Origin: an uncultured Brevundimonas sp.
Lineage (GTDB): Bacteria; Pseudomonadota; Alphaproteobacteria; Caulobacterales; Caulobacteraceae
Direction: 5' to 3'
Assembly: GCF_947305955.1 (NCBI RefSeq)
Contig: NZ_CAMZFB010000031.1
Span: 1-34,782, forward strand
DNA: 34,782 bases
Of the stretch, positions 1 through 8,189 are shown piece by piece. The number at the start of each line of letters is the position of its first letter. Position 1 is the first letter of the stretch. The notes below the pieces were generated by a model. It was not told the origin of the DNA. It did no database searches and was given only the letters and a program-made list of their open reading frames with translations. Position numbers and translations under genes: made by a program.

Positions 1-2
1 CG

Positions 3-404
3 GACTTGCCCGCGCCGGTGGCACCGGCAGCCCCCTTCGCGCCTGCCGCCCGCGTGGCCCCCGCACCGGTCGCCCCGGCACCTGTTGCGCCGATGCCCGC
101 GCCCAAACCTGCCGTTGCCAAGCCGGTCCAACCGGTCCAGCCGGTCCAACCGGTCGCTACCGTGCGCCCCGCACCGGCCGCGCCGCAACCGCTGAAGGCC
201 CCCGAGGCACCTACGTCTGAAACCCCCACGGTCGCAAAGCCGGCCAAACCTCTGCGTGCTGCGAACGAGGTGGCAACCCCTGCCACCGCTACCCCCGCTC
301 GCCCGCGCACGGTCGCAGAAACCGTTGCTGCCCTGAAGACCACGGGCCTTAGCGGCGCTGCGCTCAAATCACAGCCCATCGAAGATGGCTGGGAGGAGTT
401 CTAA
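3..404 (+). CDS. Methyl-accepting chemotaxis protein, C-terminal end (partial)
   Basis: The reading frame is open through the left edge, so only the last ~133 residues are present. They form a Pro/Ala/Val-rich, low-complexity linker followed by a short polar tail ending in GWEEF. That ending fits the C-terminal pentapeptide (aromatic, two residues, aromatic) by which many chemoreceptors tether CheR and CheB. The flexible linker before it is also typical of such receptors. The receptor signalling domain itself lies outside the window. Assignment as an MCP therefore rests on the tail, on its place as first gene of a chemotaxis operon, and on the matching position of mcpA in Caulobacter. The stop codon overlaps the next start by one base. 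Confidence 0.75.
   Translation, partial: DLPAPVAPAAPFAPAARVAPAPVAPAPVAPMPAPKPAVAKPVQPVQPVQPVATVRPAPAAPQPLKAPEAPTSETPTVAKPAKPLRAANEVATPATATPARPRTVAETVAALKTTGLSGAALKSQPIEDGWEEF
123..155 (+). repeat. 9-bp tandem repeat in the receptor linker
   Basis: CCGGTCCAA/G is repeated three times and followed by a partial fourth unit, encoding a Gln-Pro-Val repeat within the Pro-rich linker of the receptor. It is an in-frame coding repeat, which could vary in copy number without breaking the frame. Confidence 0.8.
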
Positions 405-700
405 TGAGCAATAGTCCAAGTCCTACCCCCGTGATCACCCTGCCAGCCGTGCTGGACATGCGGGCGATCGAGCCGCTGGCCGCCGGATTGGCTGCCGTTC
501 GCGGCCAGCCCGTGGCGCTGGAAGCCTCGGCGGTCGAGCGTCTGGGGGGGCTGTGCCTGCAACTGCTGTTGTCGGCCATCAAGACTTGGAAATCGGATGG
601 TCACGCCCTGACCTTCCTCAACGTTTCCGAAGCCCTCGCCGAGCAATGGCAGGGCTTTGGTGCTTCCCCCGAACAGCTTGTAGCGCAGGACGCCGCCTAA
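404..700 (+). CDS. STAS-domain protein of the chemotaxis operon
   Basis: A 98-residue protein with the pattern of a single STAS domain: a short N-terminal strand, then a central segment around VERLGGLCLQLLLSAI and a final strand LTFLNVSEAL. The usual phosphorylatable Ser of anti-sigma antagonists (D-S-S-G) is not evident, since the loop reads ERLGG. A gene of this type sits at this place in the Caulobacter chemotaxis operon, where I recall the name cheX; it is not the CheC/CheX phosphatase family, so I leave the symbol blank. The ATG overlaps the upstream stop (TAATG), and a GGGAGGAG ribosome-binding site lies in the end of the upstream gene. It also overlaps the cheY start by one base, implying translational coupling. 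Its biochemical role is unknown. Confidence 0.8.
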   Translation: MSNSPSPTPVITLPAVLDMRAIEPLAAGLAAVRGQPVALEASAVERLGGLCLQLLLSAIKTWKSDGHALTFLNVSEALAEQWQGFGASPEQLVAQDAA

Positions 701-1065
701 TGACCAAAACCGTTCTGACCATCGATGACTCGCGCACCATGCGCGACATGCTGATGCTGGCTCTGAAGGATGCCGGCTATAATGTGGTTCAGGCTGTTGA
801 CGGTGTGCACGGCCTTGAAGTGCTGGCCGAGCAGCGTCCCGACGTCGTGATCACCGACATCAACATGCCGCGTCTCGATGGTTTCGGCTTCATCGAGGGC
901 ATGCGTGCCGATCCGCAATATGCGGGTGTTCCGGTTCTGGTTCTGACCACTGAAAGCGATGCCGCCAAGAAGCAGCGCGCGCGTGACGCGGGCGCAACCG
1001 GCTGGATCGTAAAGCCTTTCGACCCCGTCCGCCTTGTCGACGCCGTGCGTCGCGTTGCTGCCTGA
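700..1065 (+). CDS. cheY: Chemotaxis response regulator CheY (CheYI)
   Basis: A 121-residue single-domain receiver. It starts MTKTVLTIDDSRTMR with the acidic pocket, has the phospho-acceptor Asp in VVITDINMPRLDG, a switch Thr in LVLTTES, and the conserved Lys in WIVKPFDP. The open frame runs further upstream, but the chosen ATG overlaps the stop of the STAS gene (TAATG), and the upstream extension has no receiver sequence. It should be phosphorylated by the CheA encoded just downstream and act on the flagellar switch or as a phosphate sink. It is the first of three receiver proteins in this operon, a division of labour typical of alphaproteobacteria. Confidence 0.95.
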   Translation: MTKTVLTIDDSRTMRDMLMLALKDAGYNVVQAVDGVHGLEVLAEQRPDVVITDINMPRLDGFGFIEGMRADPQYAGVPVLVLTTESDAAKKQRARDAGATGWIVKPFDPVRLVDAVRRVAA

Positions 1066-1097
1066 CCCTGAACTGATCCTAAGGACGACCCCCAGTC

Positions 1098-3410
1098 ATG
1101 AGTGAAGATCCGTTCGAAGCCATCAAGGCCACCTTCTTCCAGGAATGCGAAGAGCTGCTCGGCGATCTCGAGAGCAACCTTCTGGAACTGGAGTCGGGTT
1201 CGACCGATATCGAGACCATCAACGCCTGTTTCCGCGCGGTTCACTCCGTCAAAGGCGGGGCAGGGGCCTTTGGTCTGGACGACCTTGTCCGCTTTGCGCA
1301 CGTTTTCGAGACCCTGATGGACGAGCTGCGCTCGGGCCGCAAAGAGGTGGATGACACCATCGTGCGCGCCCTGCTGCGCGCCAACGATGTCCTGAACGAC
1401 CACGTCACGGCGGCACGCGGTGCCGGTCCGGCGGTGGATCCGGCACGTTCCCAGTCGCTGATCGCGGAACTGGAAACCCTGACCCACGGCGCGCCGGTGT
1501 CGACGGCAGAGGATGCTTCGGACTCGCTGGACGACGATTTCGGTTTCGTGCCGGTGGCCCTAAGCCTCGATGACTTTGGCGCAGGCGATCCCCTGCCGCC
1601 GCTGGACCTGCATGCGGTGCCGGATATTACGCCTTCATCGGAGCCGACCGGCTGGAAGATCATCTTCCGCCCGCATCCGCGCCTCTATGCCAATGCCAAT
1701 GAAACGGGCCTGCTGATCCGTGAACTGGGCCGTCTGGGTCCGGTCGAGGTCTCGCTGGACGATAGCGGCCTGCCGGAACTGGATGCGCTTGATCCGATGG
1801 ACTCCCATCTGGTCTGGACGATCCAGCTGAACGCTCCGGTGCCGGAAGCCGACGTGCGCGACGTTTTCGATTTCGTCGAAAGCGATTGCGACCTGAACAT
1901 CACCCCGCTGGCGGGGGCATCGGTCGATGATGGCCTGCCGCCGCTGGCCCCGGTGGCTGACCTTGGCCTGCCCGATCTGTCGGCTCCTGTTGCAGACCTG
2001 CCGGAGCTGGGTGGCTCGACAGAGGCCGACATCGCCGCTCTGGTGGCGCTGGCACAGGCCGATACGGCTGCCCGTCTGGGCGGCGGCGAGGCCAAGCCCG
2101 CAAACGACGAACCCGCCGTGCTTGCGGCAGCTCCGATTGACGCCCCAAAGCCGGTGGCCGCAACGACGGCACCCGCAGCCGCTAAGGCTGCGCCTGTTGC
2201 TGCGGCACCTGTTACCATCCGCGTCGATCTGGAACGCGTGGACCGCCTGATCAATGCTGTGGGCGAGCTGGTCATCCAGCAGGCCATGCTGGCCCAGCGC
2301 GTCTATGAGAGCGGTCTGGCCCGTTCGTCCGATATCTCGCTCGGCCTCGAGGACCTAGAGCTGCTGACCCGCGAGATTCAGGACAGCGTGATGGCCATCC
2401 GCGCCCAGCCGGTGAAGTCGGTGTTCCAGCGCATGCCGCGTCTGGTCCGCGAAGTCGCCGACATGACGGGCAAGCGCGTCAAACTGGTCACGACCGGCGA
2501 AGACACCGAGGTCGACAAGACCGTGGTGGAACGTCTGGCCGAGCCGATCACCCACATGCTGCGCAACGCCATCGACCACGGTCTGGAAAGCCCCGAAGAG
2601 CGCGAAGCCGCGGGCAAGCCGGTTGAGGGCACGGTCAAACTGGCCGCGTTGCACCGTTCGGGCCGGATCGTGATTGAGATTTCCGATGACGGTAAGGGCA
2701 TCAACCGCCAGCGCGTCCGCGCCATTGCCGAGGAACGCGGTCTGGTGACGCCGGACCAAATCCTGAGCGATGACGAGGTCGACAACCTGATCTTCCTGCC
2801 AGGTTTCTCGACCGCCAAGGAAATCACCGACGTGTCGGGCCGCGGCGTGGGTATGGACGTGGTGCGCCGCTCCATCCAGTCGCTGGGTGGCCGTATCTCC
2901 ATCACCTCCAATCCGGGCAAGGGCTCGACCTTCACCATGTCGCTGCCGCTGACGCTGGCGGTGCTGGACGGCATGGTCGTAGGCGCGGCAGACCAGACTC
3001 TGGTCGCACCGCTGGCCGCCATTGTCGAAAGCCTGACGCCCAAGGCCGAGGACATCCATCTGGTCGGCGGCGTCGATCCGGTGCTGATGTTCCGCGACGA
3101 GTTCGTCCCGCTGGTCGATGTCGGCCAGTCCATGGATTTCCGCAGCGACCCCACCGACCTGAAGGGCGGCGTGGTGATGATCGTCGAGACCGAAGGCGGC
3201 CAGCGTGCCGGCCTGTTGGTCGACGCCATCCACGGCCAGCGTCAGGTCGTCATCAAGTCGCTGGAAACTAACTACCGCCACGTCCACGGCGTTGCGGCTG
3301 CCACCATTCTGGGCGACGGGCGCGTGGCCCTGATCCTGGATATCGATGCACTGGTCACGACCGGACGTCGACGTAATACCCCCCGCTCTGAACTGAAAAT
3401 GGCGAGCTGA
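1098..3410 (+). CDS. cheA: Chemotaxis histidine kinase CheA
   Basis: A 770-residue CheA with the full domain set. P1 HPt at ~1-105 has phospho-His49 in [14 protein letters not shown]2 response-regulator-binding domain starts near residue 186 ([17 protein letters not shown]). An Ala/Pro-rich linker ends near 370. P3 dimerisation helices lie at ~373-440 ([20 protein letters not shown]). The P4 kinase domain has the N box [11 protein letters not shown] (~485), G1 DDGKGIN (~529) and G2 GRGVGMDVV (~581). A P5 CheW-like domain occupies ~620-765. It autophosphorylates in response to receptors and passes phosphate to the CheY proteins and CheB encoded beside it. It starts 32 nt after cheY behind an AAGGA site and is followed 2 nt later by cheW. 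Nothing essential appears missing. Confidence 0.97.
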   Translation: MSEDPFEAIKATFFQECEELLGDLESNLLELESGSTDIETINACFRAVHSVKGGAGAFGLDDLVRFAHVFETLMDELRSGRKEVDDTIVRALLRANDVLNDHVTAARGAGPAVDPARSQSLIAELETLTHGAPVSTAEDASDSLDDDFGFVPVALSLDDFGAGDPLPPLDLHAVPDITPSSEPTGWKIIFRPHPRLYANANETGLLIRELGRLGPVEVSLDDSGLPELDALDPMDSHLVWTIQLNAPVPEADVRDVFDFVESDCDLNITPLAGASVDDGLPPLAPVADLGLPDLSAPVADLPELGGSTEADIAALVALAQADTAARLGGGEAKPANDEPAVLAAAPIDAPKPVAATTAPAAAKAAPVAAAPVTIRVDLERVDRLINAVGELVIQQAMLAQRVYESGLARSSDISLGLEDLELLTREIQDSVMAIRAQPVKSVFQRMPRLVREVADMTGKRVKLVTTGEDTEVDKTVVERLAEPITHMLRNAIDHGLESPEEREAAGKPVEGTVKLAALHRSGRIVIEISDDGKGINRQRVRAIAEERGLVTPDQILSDDEVDNLIFLPGFSTAKEITDVSGRGVGMDVVRRSIQSLGGRISITSNPGKGSTFTMSLPLTLAVLDGMVVGAADQTLVAPLAAIVESLTPKAEDIHLVGGVDPVLMFRDEFVPLVDVGQSMDFRSDPTDLKGGVVMIVETEGGQRAGLLVDAIHGQRQVVIKSLETNYRHVHGVAAATILGDGRVALILDIDALVTTGRRRNTPRSELKMAS

Positions 3411-3412
3411 AC

Positions 3413-3886
3413 ATGACCCAAGTCACCCCTAACGTCGCCGGTACCGATCGCGAGCTGATCGCCTTCCGCATTGGTGAACAAGAGTTCTGCGTTGATATCA
3501 TGAGCGTGCGCGAGATCCGTGGCTGGACGCCCGCGACGCCGCTGCCGCGCTCGCCCGCCTATATGAAGGGCGTCATCAACCTGCGGGGCACGGTGCTGCC
3601 GATCATCGATCTGGGCGCACGCTTTGGCCTGCAGACCGGAGAGCCGACCGAGCGTCACGTCATCATGGTGGCCCACGTCGGTTCGCGCCTTGTCGGCCTG
3701 CTGGTCGATGCGGTGTCGGACATCGTGCAACTGACCGACGCCTCGATCCAGCCGACGCCGGACGTCGCTTCGGAAAGCGTCAAAGCCTTTGTGAAGGGCA
3801 TCTTTGCGGTTGAGGGCGGTCGTATGATCAGCCTGATCGACCTCGAGCACGTCCTTCCGGCAGAAGTCGAAGCCGAAGCCGCATGA
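3413..3886 (+). CDS. cheW: Chemotaxis coupling protein CheW
   Basis: A 157-residue CheW, which links receptors to CheA in the signalling array. Family features include the N-terminal strand [23 protein letters not shown], the segment [22 protein letters not shown] in the first subdomain, and [15 protein letters not shown] in the second. The start follows the cheA stop by two bases, and its last codons overlap the cheR start by four bases (ATGA). Length and motifs are normal. Confidence 0.96.
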   Translation: MTQVTPNVAGTDRELIAFRIGEQEFCVDIMSVREIRGWTPATPLPRSPAYMKGVINLRGTVLPIIDLGARFGLQTGEPTERHVIMVAHVGSRLVGLLVDAVSDIVQLTDASIQPTPDVASESVKAFVKGIFAVEGGRMISLIDLEHVLPAEVEAEAA

Positions 3887-4764
3887 CCATGACGTCCGGG
3901 CGGGAAATGCTGGTGGACGGAGAGTTTCCGTTCACCCAGGCAGACTTCCGCCACATTGCCAGCGCGCTTCACAGCCATGCAGGGATCGCCCTGCATGAAG
4001 GCAAGGCTGCGCTTGTCTATTCGCGGCTGGCCAAGCGTCTGCGGGCGCTGGGATTGCGTAATTTTGCCGAATACGTCGAACTGGTGGAATCGCCGGAAGG
4101 GCGTGAGGAACGTCAGGCCATGACTGCGGCCCTGACGACCAATGTCACGCGCTTCTATCGCGAACCGCACCATTTCGATCACCTGCGCGACGTGATGATG
4201 CCCAAGCTGGCCGCGCGTGCGCGTGCCGGTGGGCGTGTGCGCCTGTGGTCGGCGGCCTGCTCCAACGGGCAGGAGCCATATTCCATGGCCCTGACCGTGC
4301 TGGAAAAGCTGCCCGAGGCGCTGGACTTGGACGTGCGTATTCTGGCCACCGACATCGACCCCAATATGGTGGCCGAAGGGCGGCTGGGTATCTATTCGGA
4401 TGACCTGCTGGCACCGGTTCCGGCTTCGGGCCGTCGCCGCTTTACGCCCCTGTCCGACCGTCCCGGCTATTCGCAGGCCGACGAGACCCTGCGCCGTCTG
4501 GTGGTGTTCAACGAGCTGAACCTGATCGGCAACTGGCCGATGAAGGGGACGTTCGACGTCATCTTCTGCCGCAATGTGGTGATCTATTTCGACGACGCGA
4601 CGCAGGAAAAGGTGTGGGCGAGATTTGCTCCCATCCTGAATCCGGGCGGTGCGCTGTACATCGGCCACTCCGAGCGCGTTTCCGGTCCTGCGGCGGACCA
4701 GTTCCAGACCTGCGGCCTGACCACCTATCTGCGCACCGACGCCCGTTCGAGGGACGCCGCATGA
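3883..4764 (+). CDS. cheR: Chemoreceptor methyltransferase CheR
   Basis: A 293-residue SAM-dependent methyltransferase that methylates glutamates on chemoreceptors during adaptation. The N-terminal alpha-helical domain ([21 protein letters not shown]) is followed by the Rossmann domain with the SAM-binding motif [17 protein letters not shown], the acidic motif [11 protein letters not shown], and [14 protein letters not shown] near the end. The receptor tail at the start of the window ends in a probable CheR-docking pentapeptide, so this enzyme and that receptor are likely partners. The start overlaps cheW by 4 nt and the stop overlaps cheB by 4 nt. Confidence 0.97.
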   Translation: MTMTSGREMLVDGEFPFTQADFRHIASALHSHAGIALHEGKAALVYSRLAKRLRALGLRNFAEYVELVESPEGREERQAMTAALTTNVTRFYREPHHFDHLRDVMMPKLAARARAGGRVRLWSAACSNGQEPYSMALTVLEKLPEALDLDVRILATDIDPNMVAEGRLGIYSDDLLAPVPASGRRRFTPLSDRPGYSQADETLRRLVVFNELNLIGNWPMKGTFDVIFCRNVVIYFDDATQEKVWARFAPILNPGGALYIGHSERVSGPAADQFQTCGLTTYLRTDARSRDAA

Positions 4765-5795
4765 ACAAGGTCAAGGTCCTCGTCGTCGACGACAGCGCGA
4801 CCATGCGCAGCCTGATCGCGGCTGTTCTGCGCCGCGATCCCGAGATCGAGGTGGTCGGCACGGCGGAAGACCCGCTGGATGCCCGTACTAAGATCAAGGA
4901 ACTGAACCCCGACGTCCTGACGCTGGATGTCGAGATGCCCAATATGAACGGGCTGGACTTCCTCGAGAAGATCATGCGCCTGCGGCCCATGCCGGTGGTC
5001 ATGGTCTCGACCCTGACGCAGGCCGGTACGGATGTGACGCTGGCCGCGATGGAAATCGGGGCCGTGGATGCGGTGTCCAAGCCCGCCGTCGGCGTTCCGG
5101 CCAGCGAGGCCTTTGCCGATCTGGCCTATAAGGTGAAATCCGCCGCCCGCGCCCGCGTGCGCCCGCTGGAGCCGCGTCAGGTCCAGAGCCATCAGGGCAC
5201 CTATCACGCCGACCCCAGCCATATTCTGGCGATCGGTTCGTCGACGGGCGGCGTCGAGGCTTTGCTGACCATTCTGTCGGCCTTCCCGGCCAATTGTCCG
5301 GCGACGGTCATCACCCAGCACATGCCCGCCACCTTCACCCGTAGCTTTGCACAGCGTCTGGACAAGACCTCGGGCGCACAGGTGTCGGAAGCCGTCGATG
5401 GTGCCGTCCTGCAACCGGGACACATCTATCTGGCACCGGGTGGTGCCTATCACCTGACGGTGGTGGGCGGACGCTGTCGTCTGGTCGCGGCGGATCCGGT
5501 CAATGGTCACAGGCCGTCTGTCGATGTGCTGTTTGAATCCGTGGCTCGTCTTGGCCGTCCGATGACGGGTGTCATCCTGACCGGAATGGGCAAGGACGGT
5601 GCGCGCGGCCTGCTGGCCATGCGTCAGGCCGGTGCCCAGACCTTCGGTCAGGACGAAGCCAGTTGCGTCGTCTACGGCATGCCCAAGGCCGCCTATGAAA
5701 TGGGTGCCGTCCAGCGCCAGATGCCGCTGACCCGCCTCGCCCCCGCTATTCTTGAATCGTGCGCTGTCAAAGGCGCCAAATCGTCTGTCGCGTAA
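4761..5795 (+). CDS. cheB: Chemoreceptor methylesterase/deamidase CheB
   Basis: A 344-residue CheB, counteracting CheR by removing receptor methyl groups. The N-terminal receiver has acceptor Asp56 ([15 protein letters not shown]). The catalytic domain carries the Ser-His-Asp triad: Ser161 in [12 protein letters not shown], His187 in ITQHMPATF, and Asp279 in [10 protein letters not shown]. The ATG at 4761 was chosen because it overlaps the cheR stop (ATGA) and yields the canonical receiver start [16 protein letters not shown]; the longer open frame upstream is cheR in another frame. Phosphorylation by CheA should activate it. Confidence 0.97.
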   Translation: MNKVKVLVVDDSATMRSLIAAVLRRDPEIEVVGTAEDPLDARTKIKELNPDVLTLDVEMPNMNGLDFLEKIMRLRPMPVVMVSTLTQAGTDVTLAAMEIGAVDAVSKPAVGVPASEAFADLAYKVKSAARARVRPLEPRQVQSHQGTYHADPSHILAIGSSTGGVEALLTILSAFPANCPATVITQHMPATFTRSFAQRLDKTSGAQVSEAVDGAVLQPGHIYLAPGGAYHLTVVGGRCRLVAADPVNGHRPSVDVLFESVARLGRPMTGVILTGMGKDGARGLLAMRQAGAQTFGQDEASCVVYGMPKAAYEMGAVQRQMPLTRLAPAILESCAVKGAKSSVA

Positions 5796-5806
5796 GGATC
5801 TCCCCC

Positions 5807-6196
5807 ATGCCAGCAGCTTCTGCCATCCGCACACTCATCGTCGACGACCAGTTGACGATGCGCGCACTGGTCCGCACCAGCCTGCAACAAATCGGCGTGC
5901 GGGATATCGAGGAAGCCCCCGATGGTGAGGCGGCCCTGCGGGCACTCATCACCAAGCCGGTCCACCTTGTGATTTCGGATTTCAACATGCCCAACCTGGA
6001 TGGTCTGGGTCTGTTGCGCGGCATCCGCGCCCACCCGCCGATTGCCAAGACCGCCTTCATCATGCTGACCGGCCGTGCCGACCGCGAACTGGTCCAACGC
6101 GCAGTCCAGTATGGCGTGAACAACTATCTCGTTAAGCCCTTCACCACCCAGCAGCTTAAAGAGAAGCTGGAGTCGGTCTTCGGCCCGCTGCAGTGA
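5807..6196 (+). CDS. cheY: Chemotaxis response regulator CheY (CheYII)
   Basis: A 129-residue single receiver domain: acidic pocket [10 protein letters not shown], acceptor Asp58 in [14 protein letters not shown], Thr in FIMLTGRAD, Lys in [15 protein letters not shown]. The sequence closely fits motor-binding CheY proteins of alphaproteobacteria, so it may be the main motor regulator. That is inferred from position and general similarity, since CheYI is equally well formed. The ATG at 5807 has an AAGGA ribosome-binding site next to the cheB stop. Its TGA overlaps the GTG start of cheD. Confidence 0.93.
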   Translation: MPAASAIRTLIVDDQLTMRALVRTSLQQIGVRDIEEAPDGEAALRALITKPVHLVISDFNMPNLDGLGLLRGIRAHPPIAKTAFIMLTGRADRELVQRAVQYGVNNYLVKPFTTQQLKEKLESVFGPLQ

Positions 6197-6738
6197 CGCC
6201 TGTGTCCGACATTGCGGCAACGGAAAAGCGCGTCCATGTGGGACAGGGTGACCACTACGTCACCTCCGATCCCAATGTGGTGCTGACGACGGTACTGGGC
6301 AGCTGCGTTGCCCTGTGCCTGCGCGACCCTGTGGCCGGTGTCGGAGGCATGAACCACTTCCTGCTGCCCGAAGGCGGAGCGGACGGCACCGCCGCCAGCC
6401 GCCGCTATGGGGCCTATGCGATGGAAGTGCTGATCAACGATGTCCTGAAGGCCGGTGGCCGTCGCGACCGTCTGGAGGCCAAGCTGTTTGGCGGTGGCCG
6501 GATGTTCGACAGCCTCAGCGACGTGGGCGCGGCCAATGCCGCCTTTGCCGAGCGTTTTCTGGCCGATGAAGGCATCCCCGTCGTTGGCGGAAGCCTGGGC
6601 GGTTTTGGTGGTCGACGTGTCCACTACTGGCCTGTAAGCGGTAGGGCGCGGCAAAGGGCAGTGATCGATGCGGCGGCGATTCCGCCACCCTCGGTCCCCA
6701 AGCCCCAGGTCGTGGCCGGCGATGTGGAGTTGTTTTGA
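6193..6738 (+). CDS. cheD: Chemoreceptor glutamine deamidase CheD
   Basis: A 181-residue CheD, which deamidates specific receptor glutamines. The catalytic Cys38 is in [15 protein letters not shown] and His55 in [14 protein letters not shown], in the family's usual spacing; the later GGRMF and [11 protein letters not shown] segments also fit. The start is GTG within the cheYII stop (GTGA), giving tight coupling. The C-terminus continues beyond the core with a short linker ending AGDVELF. The next gene product, CheU, ends in a similar peptide (see findings). Confidence 0.93.
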   Translation: MTPVSDIAATEKRVHVGQGDHYVTSDPNVVLTTVLGSCVALCLRDPVAGVGGMNHFLLPEGGADGTAASRRYGAYAMEVLINDVLKAGGRRDRLEAKLFGGGRMFDSLSDVGAANAAFAERFLADEGIPVVGGSLGGFGGRRVHYWPVSGRARQRAVIDAAAIPPPSVPKPQVVAGDVELF

Positions 6739-6740
6739 TC

Positions 6741-7094
6741 ATGGCTGAAGATTTACGCGCCCTGCTGTCGGCGATTGCCGCCGAAATGTCCGATATCGCC
6801 GCGGGTGTTCAGGCCGCAGGCGACCTGACCGGCGAAGTCATGGGTCGGCTGCCTTCCGAAGAACGGCTGTCCTACATGGTCCGCATGCAGGCCTTTGATG
6901 TCCTGACCCAGCGTCTGGATGCACTGTCGGCGCTGGCTGACGCGCTGGCCTCGGAACAGCCGATGGATACGGCGCTGGCGGCCCTGCCGCTGGCCGAAAT
7001 GGCCGAGCGTCTGCAGGAAGCCGTCTATCGTCAGGGCGTGGCCAAAGCGCCCTCCGCCAAGGATGACGCCGGCGAACTTCAGCTCTTTGACTGA
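6741..7094 (+). CDS. cheU: CheU-like chemotaxis operon protein
   Basis: A 117-residue, mostly helical acidic protein, matched by position to cheU of the Caulobacter operon (between cheD and the third CheY). I see no enzyme motif. The predicted helices around ALLSAIAAEMSDIAAGVQ and LSYMVRMQAFDVLTQRLDALSALADAL suggest a helical bundle of the sort seen in CheZ-like or adaptor proteins, but this is inference. It ends AGELQLFD. The ATG at 6741 lies two bases after the cheD stop; a TTG at 6735 is possible but less likely. The stop overlaps the next ATG (TGATG). The biochemical function is unknown. Confidence 0.75.
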   Translation: MAEDLRALLSAIAAEMSDIAAGVQAAGDLTGEVMGRLPSEERLSYMVRMQAFDVLTQRLDALSALADALASEQPMDTALAALPLAEMAERLQEAVYRQGVAKAPSAKDDAGELQLFD

Positions 7095-7681
7095 TGAACA
7101 AGTACGACCGCGTTAATCTGGAACATTCGTCGGTCCTGTTGATCGACGATAACCAGCAGGCTTTGGATATGCTGGGCTCCGTCGTTCAGGGGTTCGGTGT
7201 GCGCGAGCAGATCAAGCTCGGCTCGGCGACCGAGGCCGTAAAGCTGCTGTCGGAGCGCAATGTCGATCTGATCATCATCGACTGCAACGATCCGGAAATG
7301 GATTCCTACGCCTTCACCCGCTGGCTGCGACGTCAGGGTGAGCCGTTGAAATATACGCCCGTCATCATGGTCACCGGCCACGCCACCCAGAACAAGGTGC
7401 AGGAAGGCCGCGACTGCGGGGTCAGCTTCGTTGTCGTCAAACCGATCACCCCCAAGGTTCTGCTGAAACGGGTGATCTGGCTGGCGCTGGACGAGCGCGA
7501 ATTTATCGAATGTCCGACCTATGTCGGGCCGGATCGTCGGGTCCGCAACTATGGCCCGCCGCTGGGCGAGCGTGGTCGCCGCAAGGGTGACCTGTCGGCC
7601 CACATTGGCATCGCCAAGGAAGAGAATATGGATCAGGCGGACATCGACGCCTTGCTCAAACCCCAGAAGGTGCACCTGTGA
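7094..7681 (+). CDS. CheY-like regulator with Arg-rich tail and FliM-like peptide (CheYIII, CleA-like)
   Basis: A 195-residue protein. Residues ~12-135 are a receiver domain: acidic pocket LLIDDNQQ, acceptor Asp63 in IIIDCNDPEMDSY, Thr94 in IMVTGHA, Lys116 in VVVKPIT. The ~60-residue C-terminal extension has two Arg clusters, GPDRRVR (145-151) and GERGRRKGD (158-166). It then has MDQADIDALL (179-188), which resembles the N-terminal CheY-binding peptide of FliM (LSQ-A/D-E-IDALL). In Caulobacter the gene at this position is, as I recall, cleA, one of the CheY-like Cle proteins that bind cyclic di-GMP through an Arg-rich extension and act on the flagellar motor. The same role is likely here but unproven. 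Start overlaps cheU (TGATG); stop overlaps cheE (GTGA). Confidence 0.85.
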   Translation: MNKYDRVNLEHSSVLLIDDNQQALDMLGSVVQGFGVREQIKLGSATEAVKLLSERNVDLIIIDCNDPEMDSYAFTRWLRRQGEPLKYTPVIMVTGHATQNKVQEGRDCGVSFVVVKPITPKVLLKRVIWLALDEREFIECPTYVGPDRRVRNYGPPLGERGRRKGDLSAHIGIAKEENMDQADIDALLKPQKVHL

Positions 7682-8184
7682 GCAAGACCATCGAAACCAC
7701 AATCACGGCCGGTGCCGCCGTCGGCGAGGGCGAGGGGGCAACCTCGGTCAAGGTGGTCTCCAGCCTGTCCAAAAAGATGGCCGAGCCGGGCGGCCTGACC
7801 GTCGAGGATATCGAGCGCCGCGCCAAGGAGCGCCTGCTGGGTCACAAGGCCGACGCCATGAAGGCCGTCGAGCGCAGCGTGGTCGAACTGGAACAACGGG
7901 TTAAGGACGGGGCCAAGGTCATTGATCTGGACCTCTATCCCATCGCCAGCCAGATGCTGAACGTCGCGGGCTTCTTTGATACGGGGCCGCTGTACGAGGC
8001 GGGCTATAGCCTGTGCGAACTGCTGGACGTGATGAACATCAAGGGCCAGTGGAACGGTGATGCCGTTGTGGTCCACGTCCGCGCCCTGCGGATGATCCTC
8101 AACGAGAACTGTCAGGCCACACCGCACAGCGCCTCGCTACTGGCGGGCCTCAGGGCAGTGCTGGACCACGCCCGCAAGGTATAG
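7678..8184 (+). CDS. cheE: CheE-like chemotaxis operon protein
   Basis: A 168-residue protein corresponding by position to cheE, the last gene of the Caulobacter chemotaxis operon. It has a disordered-looking N-terminus (~1-35), a charged helical segment (VEDIERRAKERLLGHKADAMKAVERSVVELEQRVKDG), and a globular C-terminal part. No catalytic motif is visible. The start is GTG within the stop of the preceding gene, so it is probably translationally coupled. It converges with the metallopeptidase gene; the two stops are 5 nt apart and I see no terminator between them. Function unknown. Confidence 0.75.
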   Translation: MSKTIETTITAGAAVGEGEGATSVKVVSSLSKKMAEPGGLTVEDIERRAKERLLGHKADAMKAVERSVVELEQRVKDGAKVIDLDLYPIASQMLNVAGFFDTGPLYEAGYSLCELLDVMNIKGQWNGDAVVVHVRALRMILNENCQATPHSASLLAGLRAVLDHARKV

Positions 8185-8189
8185 GCTTG

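Noticed and set aside
123..155. Tandem repeat as a CRISPR or mobile-element trace
   Set aside because: It is an in-frame 9-bp coding repeat in a Pro-rich linker. No spacers, transposase or insertion-sequence ends were seen anywhere in the window.
404..700. Naming the STAS gene as a CheC/CheX-type CheY phosphatase
   Set aside because: The sequence shows a STAS-like pattern and lacks the E-x3-N phosphatase signature. Any cheX name would be only by position in the Caulobacter operon.
2355..3287. Long open frames antisense to cheA and, elsewhere, to the mrp genes (for example 12631-14523, 22043-23650 and 23874-25670)
   Set aside because: They mirror strongly coding genes in GC-rich DNA and read as His/Gln/Arg- or Gly/Arg-rich low-complexity sequence without family motifs or ribosome-binding sites. 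They are shadows of the real genes.
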